Origin: Amoebidium appalachense
Taxonomy: Eukaryota; Ichthyosporea
DNA length: 64,000 nt
Assembly (NCBI GenBank): GCA_963693365.1
Contig: CAVNZM010000016.1
Span: 992,001 to 1,056,000 of the forward strand
Direction: 5' to 3'
The number at the start of each line of letters is the position of its first letter. Within the stretch, counting starts at the first letter, position 1. Shown one piece after another: positions 14,216 to 36,232 of the stretch. A program made the position numbers and the translations under genes. Below the pieces are notes generated by a model. The model did not search any database and was not told the DNA's origin. It was given only the letters and a program-made list of their open reading frames with translations.

Positions 14216-14937
14216 TCTCTCTCTCACCACCCCCTCCGTCCCCGACGACGTTAACCCTTGTGTGCCTGTGCCACGTTTGTATACCTTGTGTGTGCGTATG
14301 CATGTGTGTCAAAGTGTTCGCGCTGAAACACAGGTACACACGCATGTATTTACGTGTGTGTGCGTACGTACACCTTTATGTCTGCCAACTGCAGTGTGCG
14401 TGTGTGCATGTAACTCAATTTTTTTTGGCTCATCGGGGGGGGGGGGGGGGGGAGGGGGGGGGAGGGGGGGAAGGGAAGGGTGGGAAAGAGGGGGGAGAAG
14501 GGGCCGACGGGGGTCTGCAAATATACGACTGGGCCTGTATATTTATGTTACGCACTGGGCTTTGAGCTTACTCGGTGATGAACAACACCACCATCACCAT
14601 TTACAGATTCTAATATAGTTGTCCTTGTGGGATCGGTATATACACTGCACAACTGGCCTATGATAACCAATTCATTGGTAACAGGGAGAAAACATTTACG
14701 TATAAAGTGACAAACTAATCGAAAAACCTGTGCAACACACCACACTTCGTGTGCACATAAGTGTCAGAAAAACCAAAGCCGGATAAAGTTCACGTAGAAG
14801 TATTAATGCATCATCACAACCCACCCTACATTCACCGTATTTCATCAACTGAAAAACTCAGATGATCTGTTCTCAAAGTATACTAACTACCTAGCAATAA
14901 CAACAAAAACATCTACGTCTCACGTTCCTTTCAGCTC

Positions 14938-15876
14938 TTAAACTGCCTTAGTGCCACGCTCAGGCATCCCTATGATCCCCGAAGTCTTTTTCTTGGGTGG
15001 GAGGGGAGGTGGTGCCCTCTTTGGTAGCAGAGTTGCACTAATTCTTTCGCTGGCAAAGTCATCAGCGCTCTCTTCCCTCCAGCGCATTCTCGCTTCATTT
15101 GCCTTCCGTTGCCGCACCAACACAAACACAGCTATGGCCGTACAGAGGAGAAACGATACGCCCACACCCACACACACGTAGATGATCAACTTGCTTGTGT
15201 CCACCTTGGCGGTTGAGGTGATGGGTTCGGATGATTGCGCCAGTGTTTCGGCAGAAACGACAGAAACCACCGGTGATGAAAGGGAGAATGTGACGTCAAC
15301 CACAGAGGAAGTTGGTATGGGTGTCTGTGTCGTTTCAGAGGTCACGCTTGCCGCTAGCTGTACAGCGGCTTTGGGTTTTGCGTTGTCAGATGTAACGACG
15401 TTGGTGTTTGTTAGCGATTGGGTATCATCCTCAAACAGTTGCACTTGGGGGTGTTGTTTTGTACTGGTGTGTGCCGGGGCCGCCTGGGCGTGCGAGATGG
15501 GGAGTGGCTCTCCACACGTGACACGATACCAGTTAGAATGCATCATGAGGTTGTCTTTGAACGATGGTAAGTACTTTTGCACGAGATTATTGCACGCATC
15601 AAGTGTGTCCTTGTTGGGTTGAAGGCCACAATCCCTCAACAACAACATGTCGCACTCGTTTGAGACGTCGAGCATGTCTTCACGTAGAGTCATATCGCAG
15701 TTAGTTTCCATGCATGTAATGCGCACACAGTGACTCAATGCTGCCACGGGTCCGTATTTGACAAGGCCATCGTGGTACTGTTTGCACACGGCCGCCTGTT
15801 TGGGTGCAGTGTTGGCGGCTTGCAAAGTGGTGGATCCGACCACCAAGCAAACAGCAAAGAGTGTGTGTAGTAGCAT
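14938..15876 (-). CDS. Type I single-pass membrane protein with Cys-rich ectodomain and proline-rich tail
   Basis: An intronless frame of 312 residues. I chose the ATG at 15876 because it begins a clear signal peptide (MLLHTLFAVCLVVG, cleavage near TLQA); an in-frame GTG five codons upstream is less likely. Residues about 25-135 contain at least nine cysteines, suggesting a small disulfide-bonded domain. About 135-220 is a Ser/Thr/Val-rich stalk, probably O-glycosylated. About 222-247 is a transmembrane helix (LIIYVCVGVGVSFLLC), followed by basic stop-transfer residues (VRQRKANEARMRW). The roughly 65-residue cytoplasmic tail has RAPPPLPPKKK, a class-type SH3 or WW ligand. It could be a surface receptor or adhesin signalling through SH3 proteins. 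No family was recognised for the ectodomain. Confidence 0.75.
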   Translation of the reverse strand: MLLHTLFAVCLVVGSTTLQAANTAPKQAAVCKQYHDGLVKYGPVAALSHCVRITCMETNCDMTLREDMLDVSNECDMLLLRDCGLQPNKDTLDACNNLVQKYLPSFKDNLMMHSNWYRVTCGEPLPISHAQAAPAHTSTKQHPQVQLFEDDTQSLTNTNVVTSDNAKPKAAVQLAASVTSETTQTPIPTSSVVDVTFSLSSPVVSVVSAETLAQSSEPITSTAKVDTSKLIIYVCVGVGVSFLLCTAIAVFVLVRQRKANEARMRWREESADDFASERISATLLPKRAPPPLPPKKKTSGIIGMPERGTKAV

Positions 15877-15899
15877 AGTGGCGTTGGTCACGAATATGT

Positions 15900-17920
15900 C
15901 TTATATGCAAGAACTTTAGCCTAGTAATAAAATTTATAAAAATTGCTTTTCCTATGGCGAGGAATCGCAACAACTTTGGCCAAAAAATTGACGTCTTGCA
16001 CACTCCAGCCTGAGTCAAAACTGAAAGTCAGACAAACGCTGTATATGGCGTTGTGTTTGCAAGCTTTATTGCCAAGACTAAAGTAATAGCTAACTATAGT
16101 GTCATATGTGGGTCTTGGAGTCGCAATACCGCCCAGCTTACAAAAGTTAATGAAATAAAGGTTATGTAATGCTACACAACAACACACCTCATTTTGACTT
16201 GACTCGAGCTCGGTTGAAGGCTTCTTTATGTAGCCAAAAAATGTGTGTGCATTGTGCGGGGCGGGGACACCGTCATCTGTGAACGGCAAAGAAAAATAAT
16301 GATTTGTGAAGAGAAGTTTGTAGTTATAATTTAACAAGGAACTTTGTTAGTTTAAAGCACGAATCTAAATGCTTAATTAAGTATGACTCTGGAGGAGTGA
16401 AAGACAAAGAGATCTTGAGCAGTGTAAAACCGAAGATGACTTTTGGCGAACTCAAACTTCATGTGATCTTCGCAAGACGCTGAAGCTCCTGTTAGCGCGA
16501 TGAAAGTTGTGTGAAATTTGAAATGGCCTCTATCTATGCATAAATATGTGGGCCAAGCGCAAATTCACGATGTACCTGCCAGTGATCATACATACACGCG
16601 TACGTATGCACGGTACGTATACATATACAGCTCACATATATACGGTACGTACATGCTGTTCGAATATGCATAGTACTGCATACGCACTAATTAGCATGAT
16701 CATGCTCCTGACCGTCCCCGCAGGAGGCTTGACCTTTATGGCTGACCGGCAAATAGTTCGTGTTTCAGGGCTTTATTCGCGCACGTGTTTTTTTTTTTTG
16801 ATATAAAAACATCCACAGCTTTGAATAGTGAACACAACAGCCATTACTATGTGACAACCACGTGTACAGAGCTGTATGTCGCTGGCTGGGAACTTTGTTT
16901 TACCCGCCTCCGCAAACTACGAATCCCCTTTAGCTTTCGCACAAATGTCAAGATCACCAGCGGATATATATAATTTGACAACCACATTTGACATTTTCAA
17001 ACATCTTCCTTGACTTCCTTTTTTTTTAATTCTCCGTTAAGAGCAATGTCCGAAGGAATTGGTATATGTACACCATATCAAGAGTTCCCCACAAACCTAT
17101 GGTGCTGATACAAAAGTAAGTCAGCATATGTCCTGGATCCTCCATATAACGGTTCTCAGTATGCATGACCAAAAACCGTGAAGCTACATAGTTAAGTTAG
17201 TTATCTATATCCCGGGATTATGGCAGACTGGATATTTTGTTGCCACCGTCTCAAAGGCCGGCTTCGGAGGACTTCCGCGGGCCGCGGCGGCTGAGCGGTC
17301 AGCGGCGCATGGCCATCGCATCATGGATGCAGGCAGCCTGGCGCAGGCCGGCCAGCGGCAGGCAGCTTCGGACCTCGAGCTCGAGCTCCAGACAGCCTTC
17401 GCCCTACTTCACGCGCGATACGTACACACGCACGCACGCAAACACGCACGTGCGTGCGCCTGAGCACCTAAAGCTGCTACCCACACGCAGTGCGTACAGC
17501 CGCCTGTGACAGCCTGCCCGCACCCACTCGCGCCCATGGCCACGCACGCACACGTGCCCGCACAGCACTGTTCATGTATACACGCGCACCCACGTAGCCA
17601 TACAGTGTAACTCAGCCCTGCGGGTATGATGCACTATGTTCCTTTCTATTCGGTCACAGGTACCCAAACCATGCGCATGAATTCCGAGGCATTTGTTCGG
17701 TGATCACCAATATTGTCACTAAGGATACAGTTTTGGTGCTGCTGTTTTTAATTAAAAAAAAAGCCTTATCCATGAGCTTCAGGCCCTGCCTGACTTTTTC
17801 TGAATGACTGCTGGTGTTGGTTTCCATGGTCAACACGCTGACATTGTCATTGGAACTGGCCACTGCTTTATTTAAAATTAACAACACAATCTTCCACAGA
17901 CATGTGTTGGCGCCTACCAA
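15900..17920. other. Intergenic, no gene seen
   Basis: AT-rich mixed DNA with no simple-repeat array of note. A GC-rich patch (17,250-17,420, containing CCGCGGGCCGCGGCGG) and CA/GC-rich sequence to 17,600 give short frames only. An A9/T9 tract lies near 17,000-17,030 and near 17,753. 17,650-17,920 is the likely 3' flank of the next gene. Confidence 0.55.
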
Positions 17921-17924
17921 GATT

Positions 17925-19841
17925 CTATTTGCTCTTCCTACGTTTGTTTGGCGTGTCTTTTGAATACTTCAACTTCCCTCGAAGCCATGCCTGCAAATCA
18001 GGTTCGAGGTCACTAATCTTTCTGCCCCCTGCATCTACAAATTTCAAGACCTTGCGCAAGCGATTTCTATCCATTTTTCTGTTTTTTGCAGTCTTGATAG
18101 CTTCGAAGCTCTGTGACTTTTCCTTTCCTGCGTGGGGCCCTCTAGGTTTCTCAGGATCTTCCTTAGCCTTTCTAGCAAGCTGTCCTAGAACTTCAGGCGG
18201 AACCCGCACACCATGTTCGAGATTTTGAGCCAGAAGGGCATGATAATAAAAACGGTGTTTTTTGGGGGGTTTGTGAATTGCTACAGTGTGTGCGCTGGAT
18301 GTGTTTGATAGTCTGCGAGGCTGCAGAACAGGCTGATGGCGCCGAACGACAGGAGGTGCAGCTGACGCCACAGCAGTACACACAGGGTGCCGTGCTTGCA
18401 GTTTGCCCATCCAGCAATGGTTGCCCTGGGCTGCCATTGATGGAAGCTGGGCCACCATGTCAACGTTGTCACAGTCGCTGTCCACGTAGGTTGAAGTTGG
18501 AGACGTCAGCAGGTCTACGCCAGAGCTGGTGGGAACCAGGGCACTCTGAGGCGCCGAAGATGGAAGCTCCAGTTGGTAGAAACCGATGTTGGCGGACGAC
18601 ATATCGCAGTTGCTGTTTGGTGGGCGTCCGACCACGGCCTCCCCGGGCCAAGATGATTGAACATTGCCCGCCGCCTGAGATGCCGGTGCTTGACTGGCGC
18701 CAGCTGTGAAACCCCCCACAGGCATGTGCTGACAAAGTGCCATATCAGTGACAGGGAGGCTGTCGTCGCTGTTGTCAGCACTCCAAGTGAACACACCGCC
18801 ACTGTTGCAGCCTGAGTCTGGTGTCTGGCACCAGCTCTTGAGCTCCCTTTCGTAGTCGTATGACGGCTCAAAGGCGTCATCTTGTTCAGGCTGGCTGGCT
18901 GGCACATAGGAAACCACATGACGCCCTTCAAGGATCTCAGAAAGGTTGTATGGGATGGAGAGGAACACAGCCCCAGGTACAGAGAAGTCAGCCTCACCAG
19001 GCCCGGCAGCAACGTGCTGAACACCAGTGAAATAAACGCCAAACAGTTCCAGGATGTGCCGCACGGAAACTTGCTGGTCGCAACGCCCCAGGGGCAAAGG
19101 CAGGGGCAAGGCAGAGTGCCCGGACGGTGAAGCGGTAGTCAATGCCGTGCACAGACGTGGTGCCAGCCATACTTGGTGGACGTGGTGCTGGTGAAGAGCA
19201 GGAGACAACATGCTCCCCACACAAGGAATCCTAATGGCATCTAGGCAATACGTGGGTGCGCAGATGCCCAAATGCGACAGGATGTCTACCTTGCTCTGGT
19301 TGAACAGTGGCGTTGCAGGCTTTCCAGCCAGAAAAGCAGCCAGGAAGTAGTAATCCTCCGCGGTCATAAGAAGCGCAGCAACTGTCCCATCCAGCTGCCT
19401 GTACACCTTGGCGCAGATGCAGGACTCAGGACCAACACACAGCCTCACCATGACCGTTGTTGGCTGGGGAACTGAAAAGCCACCCTGAACTCGCTGGCTG
19501 GAGTTCAGCACCAACCTAAGCAGCCGTAGATGCTGTGCAGGATCTTGAAACTGAAGCTGTTGTAGGTGCCTGGATAGCACAGTGACGCTGTGCACTTCAT
19601 TGAGCACGCGAAAATGCAACTCAAGTTGCCCACCCAGCACCGCCTCGCCAGGACTAGCCAAAGGGGTGCCAGCCGCTGTCAGCGGCGTCACCTCGCAGAC
19701 AATCTCAGGGAAGGTGTGTGCTGTAGAGCCATGAGCGAGAGGTACCCTGAGCTGGCCCAGCGAAGAAGGAACGGGCGGAAGAACTGGTGGCGGAGCAATA
19801 ACCTCACCGCCCAACAGAGATTGTTGTGTAAACTGATCCAT
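17925..19841 (-). CDS. Intronless 638-residue protein, no recognised family; basic nuclear-type C-terminus
   Basis: A single open frame from ATG (19841) to a stop at 17925, the longest intron-free host-type frame in the window. Residues 1-330 are ordered-looking, mixed alpha/beta in composition, with paired cysteines (SCICAKVY near 140; CAPTYC near 195). Residues about 330-530 are Ser/Asp/Gln-rich and low in hydrophobics, probably disordered. The last about 110 residues are strongly basic (KPPKKHRFYYHALLAQ, KTAKNRKMDRNRLRKVL) and end NKRRKSK, a likely nuclear localisation signal. The acidic Ser-rich middle plus a basic tail would suit a DNA- or RNA-binding regulator, but I see no known fold. 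Lack of introns and a higher GC content than its flanks leave open a mobile or viral origin. Function unknown. Confidence 0.6.
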   Translation of the reverse strand: MDQFTQQSLLGGEVIAPPPVLPPVPSSLGQLRVPLAHGSTAHTFPEIVCEVTPLTAAGTPLASPGEAVLGGQLELHFRVLNEVHSVTVLSRHLQQLQFQDPAQHLRLLRLVLNSSQRVQGGFSVPQPTTVMVRLCVGPESCICAKVYRQLDGTVAALLMTAEDYYFLAAFLAGKPATPLFNQSKVDILSHLGICAPTYCLDAIRIPCVGSMLSPALHQHHVHQVWLAPRLCTALTTASPSGHSALPLPLPLGRCDQQVSVRHILELFGVYFTGVQHVAAGPGEADFSVPGAVFLSIPYNLSEILEGRHVVSYVPASQPEQDDAFEPSYDYERELKSWCQTPDSGCNSGGVFTWSADNSDDSLPVTDMALCQHMPVGGFTAGASQAPASQAAGNVQSSWPGEAVVGRPPNSNCDMSSANIGFYQLELPSSAPQSALVPTSSGVDLLTSPTSTYVDSDCDNVDMVAQLPSMAAQGNHCWMGKLQARHPVCTAVASAAPPVVRRHQPVLQPRRLSNTSSAHTVAIHKPPKKHRFYYHALLAQNLEHGVRVPPEVLGQLARKAKEDPEKPRGPHAGKEKSQSFEAIKTAKNRKMDRNRLRKVLKFVDAGGRKISDLEPDLQAWLRGKLKYSKDTPNKRRKSK

Positions 19842-20117
19842 ATTGTGTCAAGTGGGAATACATACCTATACAAGGTGCGGAAGTGTGGAAGGCTTAGAAA
19901 AGTGGTGTGGCGTGTGGTATAGCAGTGCTCATATGTAGGACAGAGAAGTTGCAGGACTGCTGAGGCCCTGAGTGCGGGTGATTCTTAGATGGAGAGATGG
20001 AGAGGCACATGCACACAACCCAGAGTACTAGCACATAGCCCAGATTACTAGTTGAAAATGATAAGGGATGAGCTCATCTCTCCCCTCGTATCCTTCGTTC
20101 ATTGTCACTCCTACGGC

Positions 20118-20124
20118 TTTTATA
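20118..20124 (-). promoter_or_regulatory. TATA box for the 638-residue gene
   Basis: TATAAAA on the minus strand within GGCAGTATAAAAGCCG, about 280 bp upstream of the ATG at 19841, in the right orientation. A second AT-rich site (CATAAATAAAG) lies near 20190. The promoter role is inferred from sequence and position only. Confidence 0.4.
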
Positions 20125-20309
20125 CTGCCACCCTCCGTGCCCACGTGCCAGTGTTGGTGGAGTGTGAGCATGTCTTGTAGTGTAACTTTATTTATGCTCT
20201 GCCATCCTCTGAGTTGCCGTCCAATCATGTGCAAGAGTTAGGCACAAGAATGTACAAATATAGGACAAGTTACACACACGTTGGCCAATGAGCTCAGCTC
20301 AGAGTCAGC

Positions 20310-20512
20310 TGACCAAAACGGCGCATGGTGATTGGAACAAAGCCATGCCCCTATGTGTTACACAACATTCAGACAGTTCGCAAAGACATAGACAAATGTG
20401 GTGTCCTTGCACCTGATATAGCAAACAATTTACACACGTCATATAGTACATTATCATTTAAACCTGTACCTATAGTTCCAGAATACAAATACCTTGGTGT
20501 TCCGGTAAACAC
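20310..20512 (+). pseudogene. Probable non-LTR reverse transcriptase fragment
   Basis: A short plus-strand frame contains RRMVIGTKP near its start and, about 45 residues later, EYKYLGVPVN. In LINE reverse transcriptases a K-x-MVxG segment is followed 40-60 residues later by an F/YKYLG motif in the same order. The frame is closed upstream by a stop and runs downstream into G-rich and GT repeat, so this is at most a relic. Confidence 0.4.
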
Positions 20513-20519
20513 GTTTGTG

Positions 20520-20796
20520 CATTTGTGCATGCGTGTGAGGGTATGTCTGGTGGGGGGGGGGGGGGGAGGAGGAAGAGTGCGTGTGAGGGTATGTCGTGGG
20601 GGGGGGGGGGGGGGGGGGGGGAGGAGGAGGAAGAGAGAGTCACTTGGAGGGAGGGGTCCGGAAGCGCGACCGTGAGGGGGAACGGGGGCGGGGTGGGGGG
20701 CACCGGTAGGATAGTGGCGGTTTTTTGTAAGGCTATGCGAACTTGGACAAGAATGCAAACAGGCGCGCGCGCGCGCGCGCGCGCGTGTGCGTGTGC

Positions 20797-20842
<46 letters not shown>

Positions 20843-21246
20843 TGATGGTGGTGGTGGTGGTGTTGGTGGTGGTGTGTGTGGGGGGAGAAGGGGGGGGGGG
20901 GGGGGGAGGGAAGCCTGGGAGGGAGGGAGAGAGAGTTTGAGAAAGGGTGGGAAGCCTACAGGGGATGGCAGGAAAGGGGTCCCGGGGGGAAGAGGAGCGG
21001 GAGGGGAGAAAGTGGTTGGTTCCAGCCTCAGCCTGGAAGGAGGGAGACAGGTGTTCTAACACATTAGCAGGGATTCGACATTTTGCGTGATAGAGAAGAG
21101 AGGCTGGAGGGCCGTGCGCGCGATCTTATGAAAAGGCAAGAGAGATGCGGGAGACCCTGAGAGAGAGAGACAAAGAGAGAGAGAGAGAGAGTGTGTGTGT
21201 GTGCGTGTGCGTGTGCGTGTGTGTGGCAGGGTGGCTGGTTGTGTGT

Positions 21247-21277
<31 letters not shown>

Positions 21278-21381
21278 GGGGGGGGGACGGCAGCAAGAGA
21301 ACGAGGGAGGGTGGGAGAGAGAGGGAGGGGGATCCGGAGGGGGGAGGGAGGGCTGGAGTGAGAACTGGAGACAGACAGGGG

Positions 21382-21480
<99 letters not shown>

Positions 21481-21754
21481 TGTGTGTGTGTGTGTGTGTG
21501 CATGCTTAGTGGTTCGAGCTTTTGAGTCTGGTTATGTACGTGTACATAGAAAACTCGCGCATGGCACGATTTCAAAGAATTTGTCAGACCCCAAACTGCC
21601 CATATCTTGAGGCTTCTGAACACCAGCGCTCTGCCGTCTTGTTTGGCGCAATGGAGACTGTCCATCATGTTTTAGACACAATGTACAAGGGCCACCGTTA
21701 GTCTTTCCTGACCAGCTAGTTGTTCCACAATACTTTTCCCTTGTAGTATACTGT

Positions 21755-21800
<46 letters not shown>

Positions 21801-22519
21801 TACACGTAAGATGTGTTAGATATTTGTCATGTTCGAATTCACTTGGCTATTTTCCGTTGGCCATTTTCTGCCGCAATGTATTGCACAGCTCTACAAGGCT
21901 CGACACATGGTTATCAATAAAGTAAGCACATTATTCCTTGTACAACGGCCACAGCAACCCTGAAAAATGTGCGTAATTTTTATTATGTGCAGTTGCACGG
22001 CCTGCCTGCACCTCCACACTTGACATTCACTTCATAGGATAGAAAACCGATAGCTAATATAAGCTTTGTGTTAGCAACATTTACAAGTTCTCTAGAGCCC
22101 CCCCCCCCCCCCCCCCCCCCTAGCCCCTCGCTCTCCCTTCTTCTGCAGTGTGTGTGTGTGTGGTGAGGTGTGTATGCTTTTCTGTGCATGTGCGTGTGTG
22201 TGCGCGTGCGTGTTTGCGTGTGCGTGTGCATGCGTGTGTGTGTGCGTGCGCGCAGGTGGCTGCAGAGGCCGGGAGGGAGAAGAGGAGCGGGGAACATCTG
22301 CTGACTCAGCCAACCGAAGTGCACACCGGGTGGATGACAGCCATAGAACGTACAAAACTTTAATACAATTATTATATCAATTAAACAATATTAGCATTCG
22401 CGCATTTCATATATTTCGCCAAATCCACCAATCATATCAATTCCAAAACAATTAAACCAAGTTCTTTCGCATAAACCAACCAAAAGCAAAAAAAAGGGGG
22501 GAAAAAAAGGGGGGTGTGT

Positions 22520-22574
<55 letters not shown>

Positions 22575-22630
22575 ATGACACCATACAGACAATTGCAACA
22601 CTAGCATAGAACTGATAAAAGAAATTAAAA
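20520..22630. repeat. G-runs, (GC)n/(GT)n, (GA)n, (CT)n; no gene
   Basis: Plus strand: G-runs 20551-20567 and 20599-20621; a (GC)n then (GT)n tract 20764-20840 passing through (GGT)n into G-rich DNA to 20910; GT 21190-21260 then G-run 21261-21286; a (GA)n tract of about 95 bases (21384-21478); (CT)n 21755-21795; C-run 22099-22120; G-run 22533-22573. The mixed sequence between (21,500-21,750, 21,800-22,090, 22,300-22,500) shows no gene. Confidence 0.8.
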
Positions 22631-22634
22631 TCAA

Positions 22635-32961
<10,327 letters not shown>

Positions 32962-33160
32962 CTTTCCACCCACGCGTCACAACTAATGCCGCTATAATCC
33001 TCACCACACCTTACACACGAACCTTACTAAACCTTAGCATTTCAAGCCTTTCGTCGTGGTAATCTTTAGCCAAGTGATCAAACCGCATGGCTCACGCACA
33101 CATTCCAATGGGTGCGCGTTTACGCAATATGATTGGATGACTGATAAGGTCGACCTCGTC

Positions 33161-33206
<46 letters not shown>

Positions 33207-33485
33207 CCCTCTCCTCTCTCAGCTGCAGGCTCTCTCTCTCTTTTTTGCTGTCTGTCCATGTCATGTTTCATGTATTCAAAGACGTTTTTTTGAACTTAAG
33301 GTATTTTTTTTTCTAGGTACCCCACACAGAACTTGACGCCTCCTCAAACCCTCTGCCTTTCCCTGTCTTCGTACAAGCACAACCGTATTACTCCAACACT
33401 GGTGATCGCAGTGCATACACGGTACAACCGTATATATGACCCACTTACCAAGTGCGCCAAATATTCTCCAGTCTCAACATGCGCC
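32962..33485. promoter_or_regulatory. Shared upstream region of RMND1 and the F-box gene
   Basis: The RMND1 ATG (32961, minus) and the F-box ATG (33486, plus) face away from each other across 524 bp. The interval holds a T-run of about 42 bases (33163-33204) and a second T-rich tract (33285-33312). No TATA box is evident in either direction. A bidirectional promoter is inferred from geometry alone; part of the right side may be 5' untranslated region. Confidence 0.4.
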
Positions 33486-34897
33486 ATGGCAAACACACCC
33501 ATGAATCCCTTTGACCTTCTCGACGATTCTGTTCTATCACATATTTTTTCCTTCTTGCGCCGTCGTGAACGCTGCATCTGCTCTCTTGTATGCAAGAAAT
33601 GGTTATACACAGTACGTTCACTTCCCCTCAAAGGGCAACCCTGGGTCTGGGTCAACCCCAAACCATGGCCCATCCTGAAAGCTGGAGTGAAAGGATGGGC
33701 TGCGGCGATACGAAGCCTAACCCTCCGCTCAGAACTTTTCGGATATGGAAAGGAGGTACCCGTGCGTGTTAATGAGCTTCTCTCCCTGTGCCCGCACCTA
33801 CACACGGTTCGTTTCAACGACATAACAACTGAAATCATTGGGGCAATAGCTACATCTGCGAGTGCTGCACAAATTCGATGTTTGCACGTCGCCACAGAGG
33901 CCTACCTGTTATACAAAGGCCCCGGAACAAGGTTGAATTTTTCTTCACTGGCATCATGCAACAACTTGAGCGAGTTCGTGTGCGATAACTTCCCGGGAGA
34001 AAACGACATATTGGAGGGATGGGAAGGGATTTCGCGCCTATCGCAACTAAAAACACTGAACCTTTGTCAGAACGTGCTCGACACACAAGCGGCGGACGCC
34101 ATTTCACGATGTTCCAGTTTGAAACGGTTGGTGGTTGCAGAGGTTGACTTTAATAAACTTAAATCACTCGCGAGCCTCTCTTCGGTTAACTGTGCGGCCA
34201 AATCGCTACCGGACGACCTCTCCCCCTGGCCTTTGACTCATCTCTACACATACCGCTGGTCACAAGCCGGCGAGTTGAACGGGTTAAAACATGCGAAATT
34301 CTTAAAGAAACTCACGCTGGCAAGGGCTATAATAGACGACATCAGCCCTGTAAGTCAGTGTTCACAATTGGAGGAACTGAGTTTAGCCGGCGATAACGTT
34401 ACTTCCCTGCGCCCCATTGCCGCGTGCGTGAATTTGAAAGCATTGAACGTGGAAGGAATGGAATGCACAGGGGAGGAGACCTTGGGGGCCTGTTCCAAAC
34501 TGACCAGCCTCCTTCTGGCAACACACACCTCCAAGAACCTTGACTTTTTGAGAAATTGCACGGAATTGCAGGTGCTGAAAATCAGAACACGAACTGCCGT
34601 CAACTCGCTCACGCCACTTGCGCTGTGCAAGAACCTACGCGAGCTTTCTTTAAGGATGGAGGGGGGATCGCCAATGGAACAGTAAACGAACTCAGAGAAT
34701 GCACGAGCCTCGAGAGTGTTACGATTGAAAACTGCAAGAATGAGCAGCTGATGGAGGTGGGGTGGCTCTGTGAGTTGCCGAGATTGAGGGTGGTGCGGGT
34801 GGCTGCGTGCGAGAATGCAAAGCCAGAGAATGCAGATGAGGTAGCGAATGGTTTGGAGCGTACGGGTGTGAGCGTGTCGCTTTCTTACTACTATTAA
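33486..34897 (+). CDS. F-box / leucine-rich repeat protein, interrupted by one frameshift
   Basis: The ATG at 33486 sits in GCGCCATGG, a strong initiation context. Residues about 6-50 form an F-box (NPFDLLDDSVLSHIFSFL, then RCICSLVCKKW). The rest is a series of about ten LRR-type units (LKTLNLCQN, LKKLTLARA, LEELSLAGD, LKALNVEG, LTSLLLAT, LQVLKIRT, LRELSLR). The frame closes at 34683-34685, but the neighbouring frame resumes with two further repeats (LESVTIEN, LRVVRVAA) and ends SLSYYY at 34897. The switch coincides with a G6 run near 34662 and equals one missing base, so the intact product would be about 470 residues. By family, this is a substrate-recognition subunit of an SCF ubiquitin ligase: the F-box binds Skp1 and the LRRs bind the target, which cannot be deduced. 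Confidence 0.8.
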
Positions 34898-34899
34898 AT

Positions 34900-35888
34900 G
34901 GGTGTGTATGTGCGGTAGATGTTGGCCATAAACGATAGAGAAATAGGTGTGGAATGTGCCACCATATATATTGTCAGGAATGGTGTGCGAGAATGGCTTT
35001 TTGGGTGGGTCCTTTGTGTAACTTGAGGCACTCAAAGTTTCGGTGTGGGTGTGGGTGTGGGTGCGCCCGCACGTGCTTATGCTTGACGGCCACAGTGTGG
35101 TGTGTGTGTGTGTGCAAGCGAGGGTGTATTTGTGTGCTTTGGGGGGAGGGGGGGGGAGGTGTGGAAGGGGAAGGAAGCGTGTGTGTGGGAGGGGCCGGGA
35201 GGGGGGAGGGGGGGGGGGGGGGAAGGTATACATATGCATTGTTGATTAGTTTAGTTGAAATACCCATCTTTGCAGCTTTTACTGATTTACTGAGTGCTCG
35301 GCAACTAGTCAGCGGCAGCCTGAGAAACAATATTCATAGGTTTAGTATTATGTTGCTGTGGAGTTGCAGCCTACTGTGATAGGGTGAGGCCTTAAAAACA
35401 TCAGATCTTAGCTAGCGTTCACTTAGTTAGGATCTGGATTATGATCATTTACACATGTCATTAAAATAGACCGTTTTCGAGAAAGTTTGTGGCTAAATAT
35501 AAATAGCTTGGCAAGAAGAAAACGTGCCACTGAATGGTGCTGAGCATCCTATGTTATGAACAGCTGGTATTACTTTACCTCGCTTTCCGTTCCCTCGCGT
35601 TTTGCGCTCCATAACCCCCCCCCCCCCCCCCCCCCCCCCCACAACATGCCCCCCCCTCCCCAACCCCCAGTCCCGTTCTCCCCTTTCCCCCCCACGGCCC
35701 GCATCGTCCTCCACGTGCACGTGCACCACCACCACGGTTGTGGTGCTTGCCAGGGGGTATGGATGGCTGTACGTGCGACTGTGAGAGCAAGCGATCACGT
35801 GTGCATGTGTGTGTGGCAGCGGGGCTTTGCGTGTACAGCGCTAGCGGTTACGGTGAGCATGTGTGACATGCACAAGCGCTTGTGTAGT

Positions 35889-35947
<59 letters not shown>

Positions 35948-35972
35948 GCACGCACGCACAAACACACGCACA

Positions 35973-36003
<31 letters not shown>

Positions 36004-36182
36004 GCATGTACGCGCGCACACACACACACCGTCACACACACACACACACATGCACGCACGCACGCACGCACATGCGCACACACACACACGCACACGCACA
36101 CACATACATATGCACGCACGCACGCTCGCACATCAGCACACGCACATGCACACACACACACAAGCACACACAAGCAGACACA

Positions 36183-36232
<50 letters not shown>

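Larger units (their letters stand above)
11030..14930. other. Intergenic, no gene recognised
   Basis: 11,030-13,100 is mixed sequence; a GC-richer patch at 12,180-12,440 is open on the minus strand for about 140 codons but has no recognisable motif and may be a degenerate retroelement. 13,100-13,400 holds GT and CA tracts. 13,420-14,240 is C/CT-rich. 14,430-14,480 is G-rich. 14,500-14,930 is mixed, the likely 3' flank of the next gene. Confidence 0.5.

Noticed and set aside
18278-18709. 143-codon plus-strand frame opposite the 638-residue gene
   Set aside because: It is the antisense shadow of a GC-rich coding sequence; the minus frame is far longer and has a start context, TATA box and nuclear signal.
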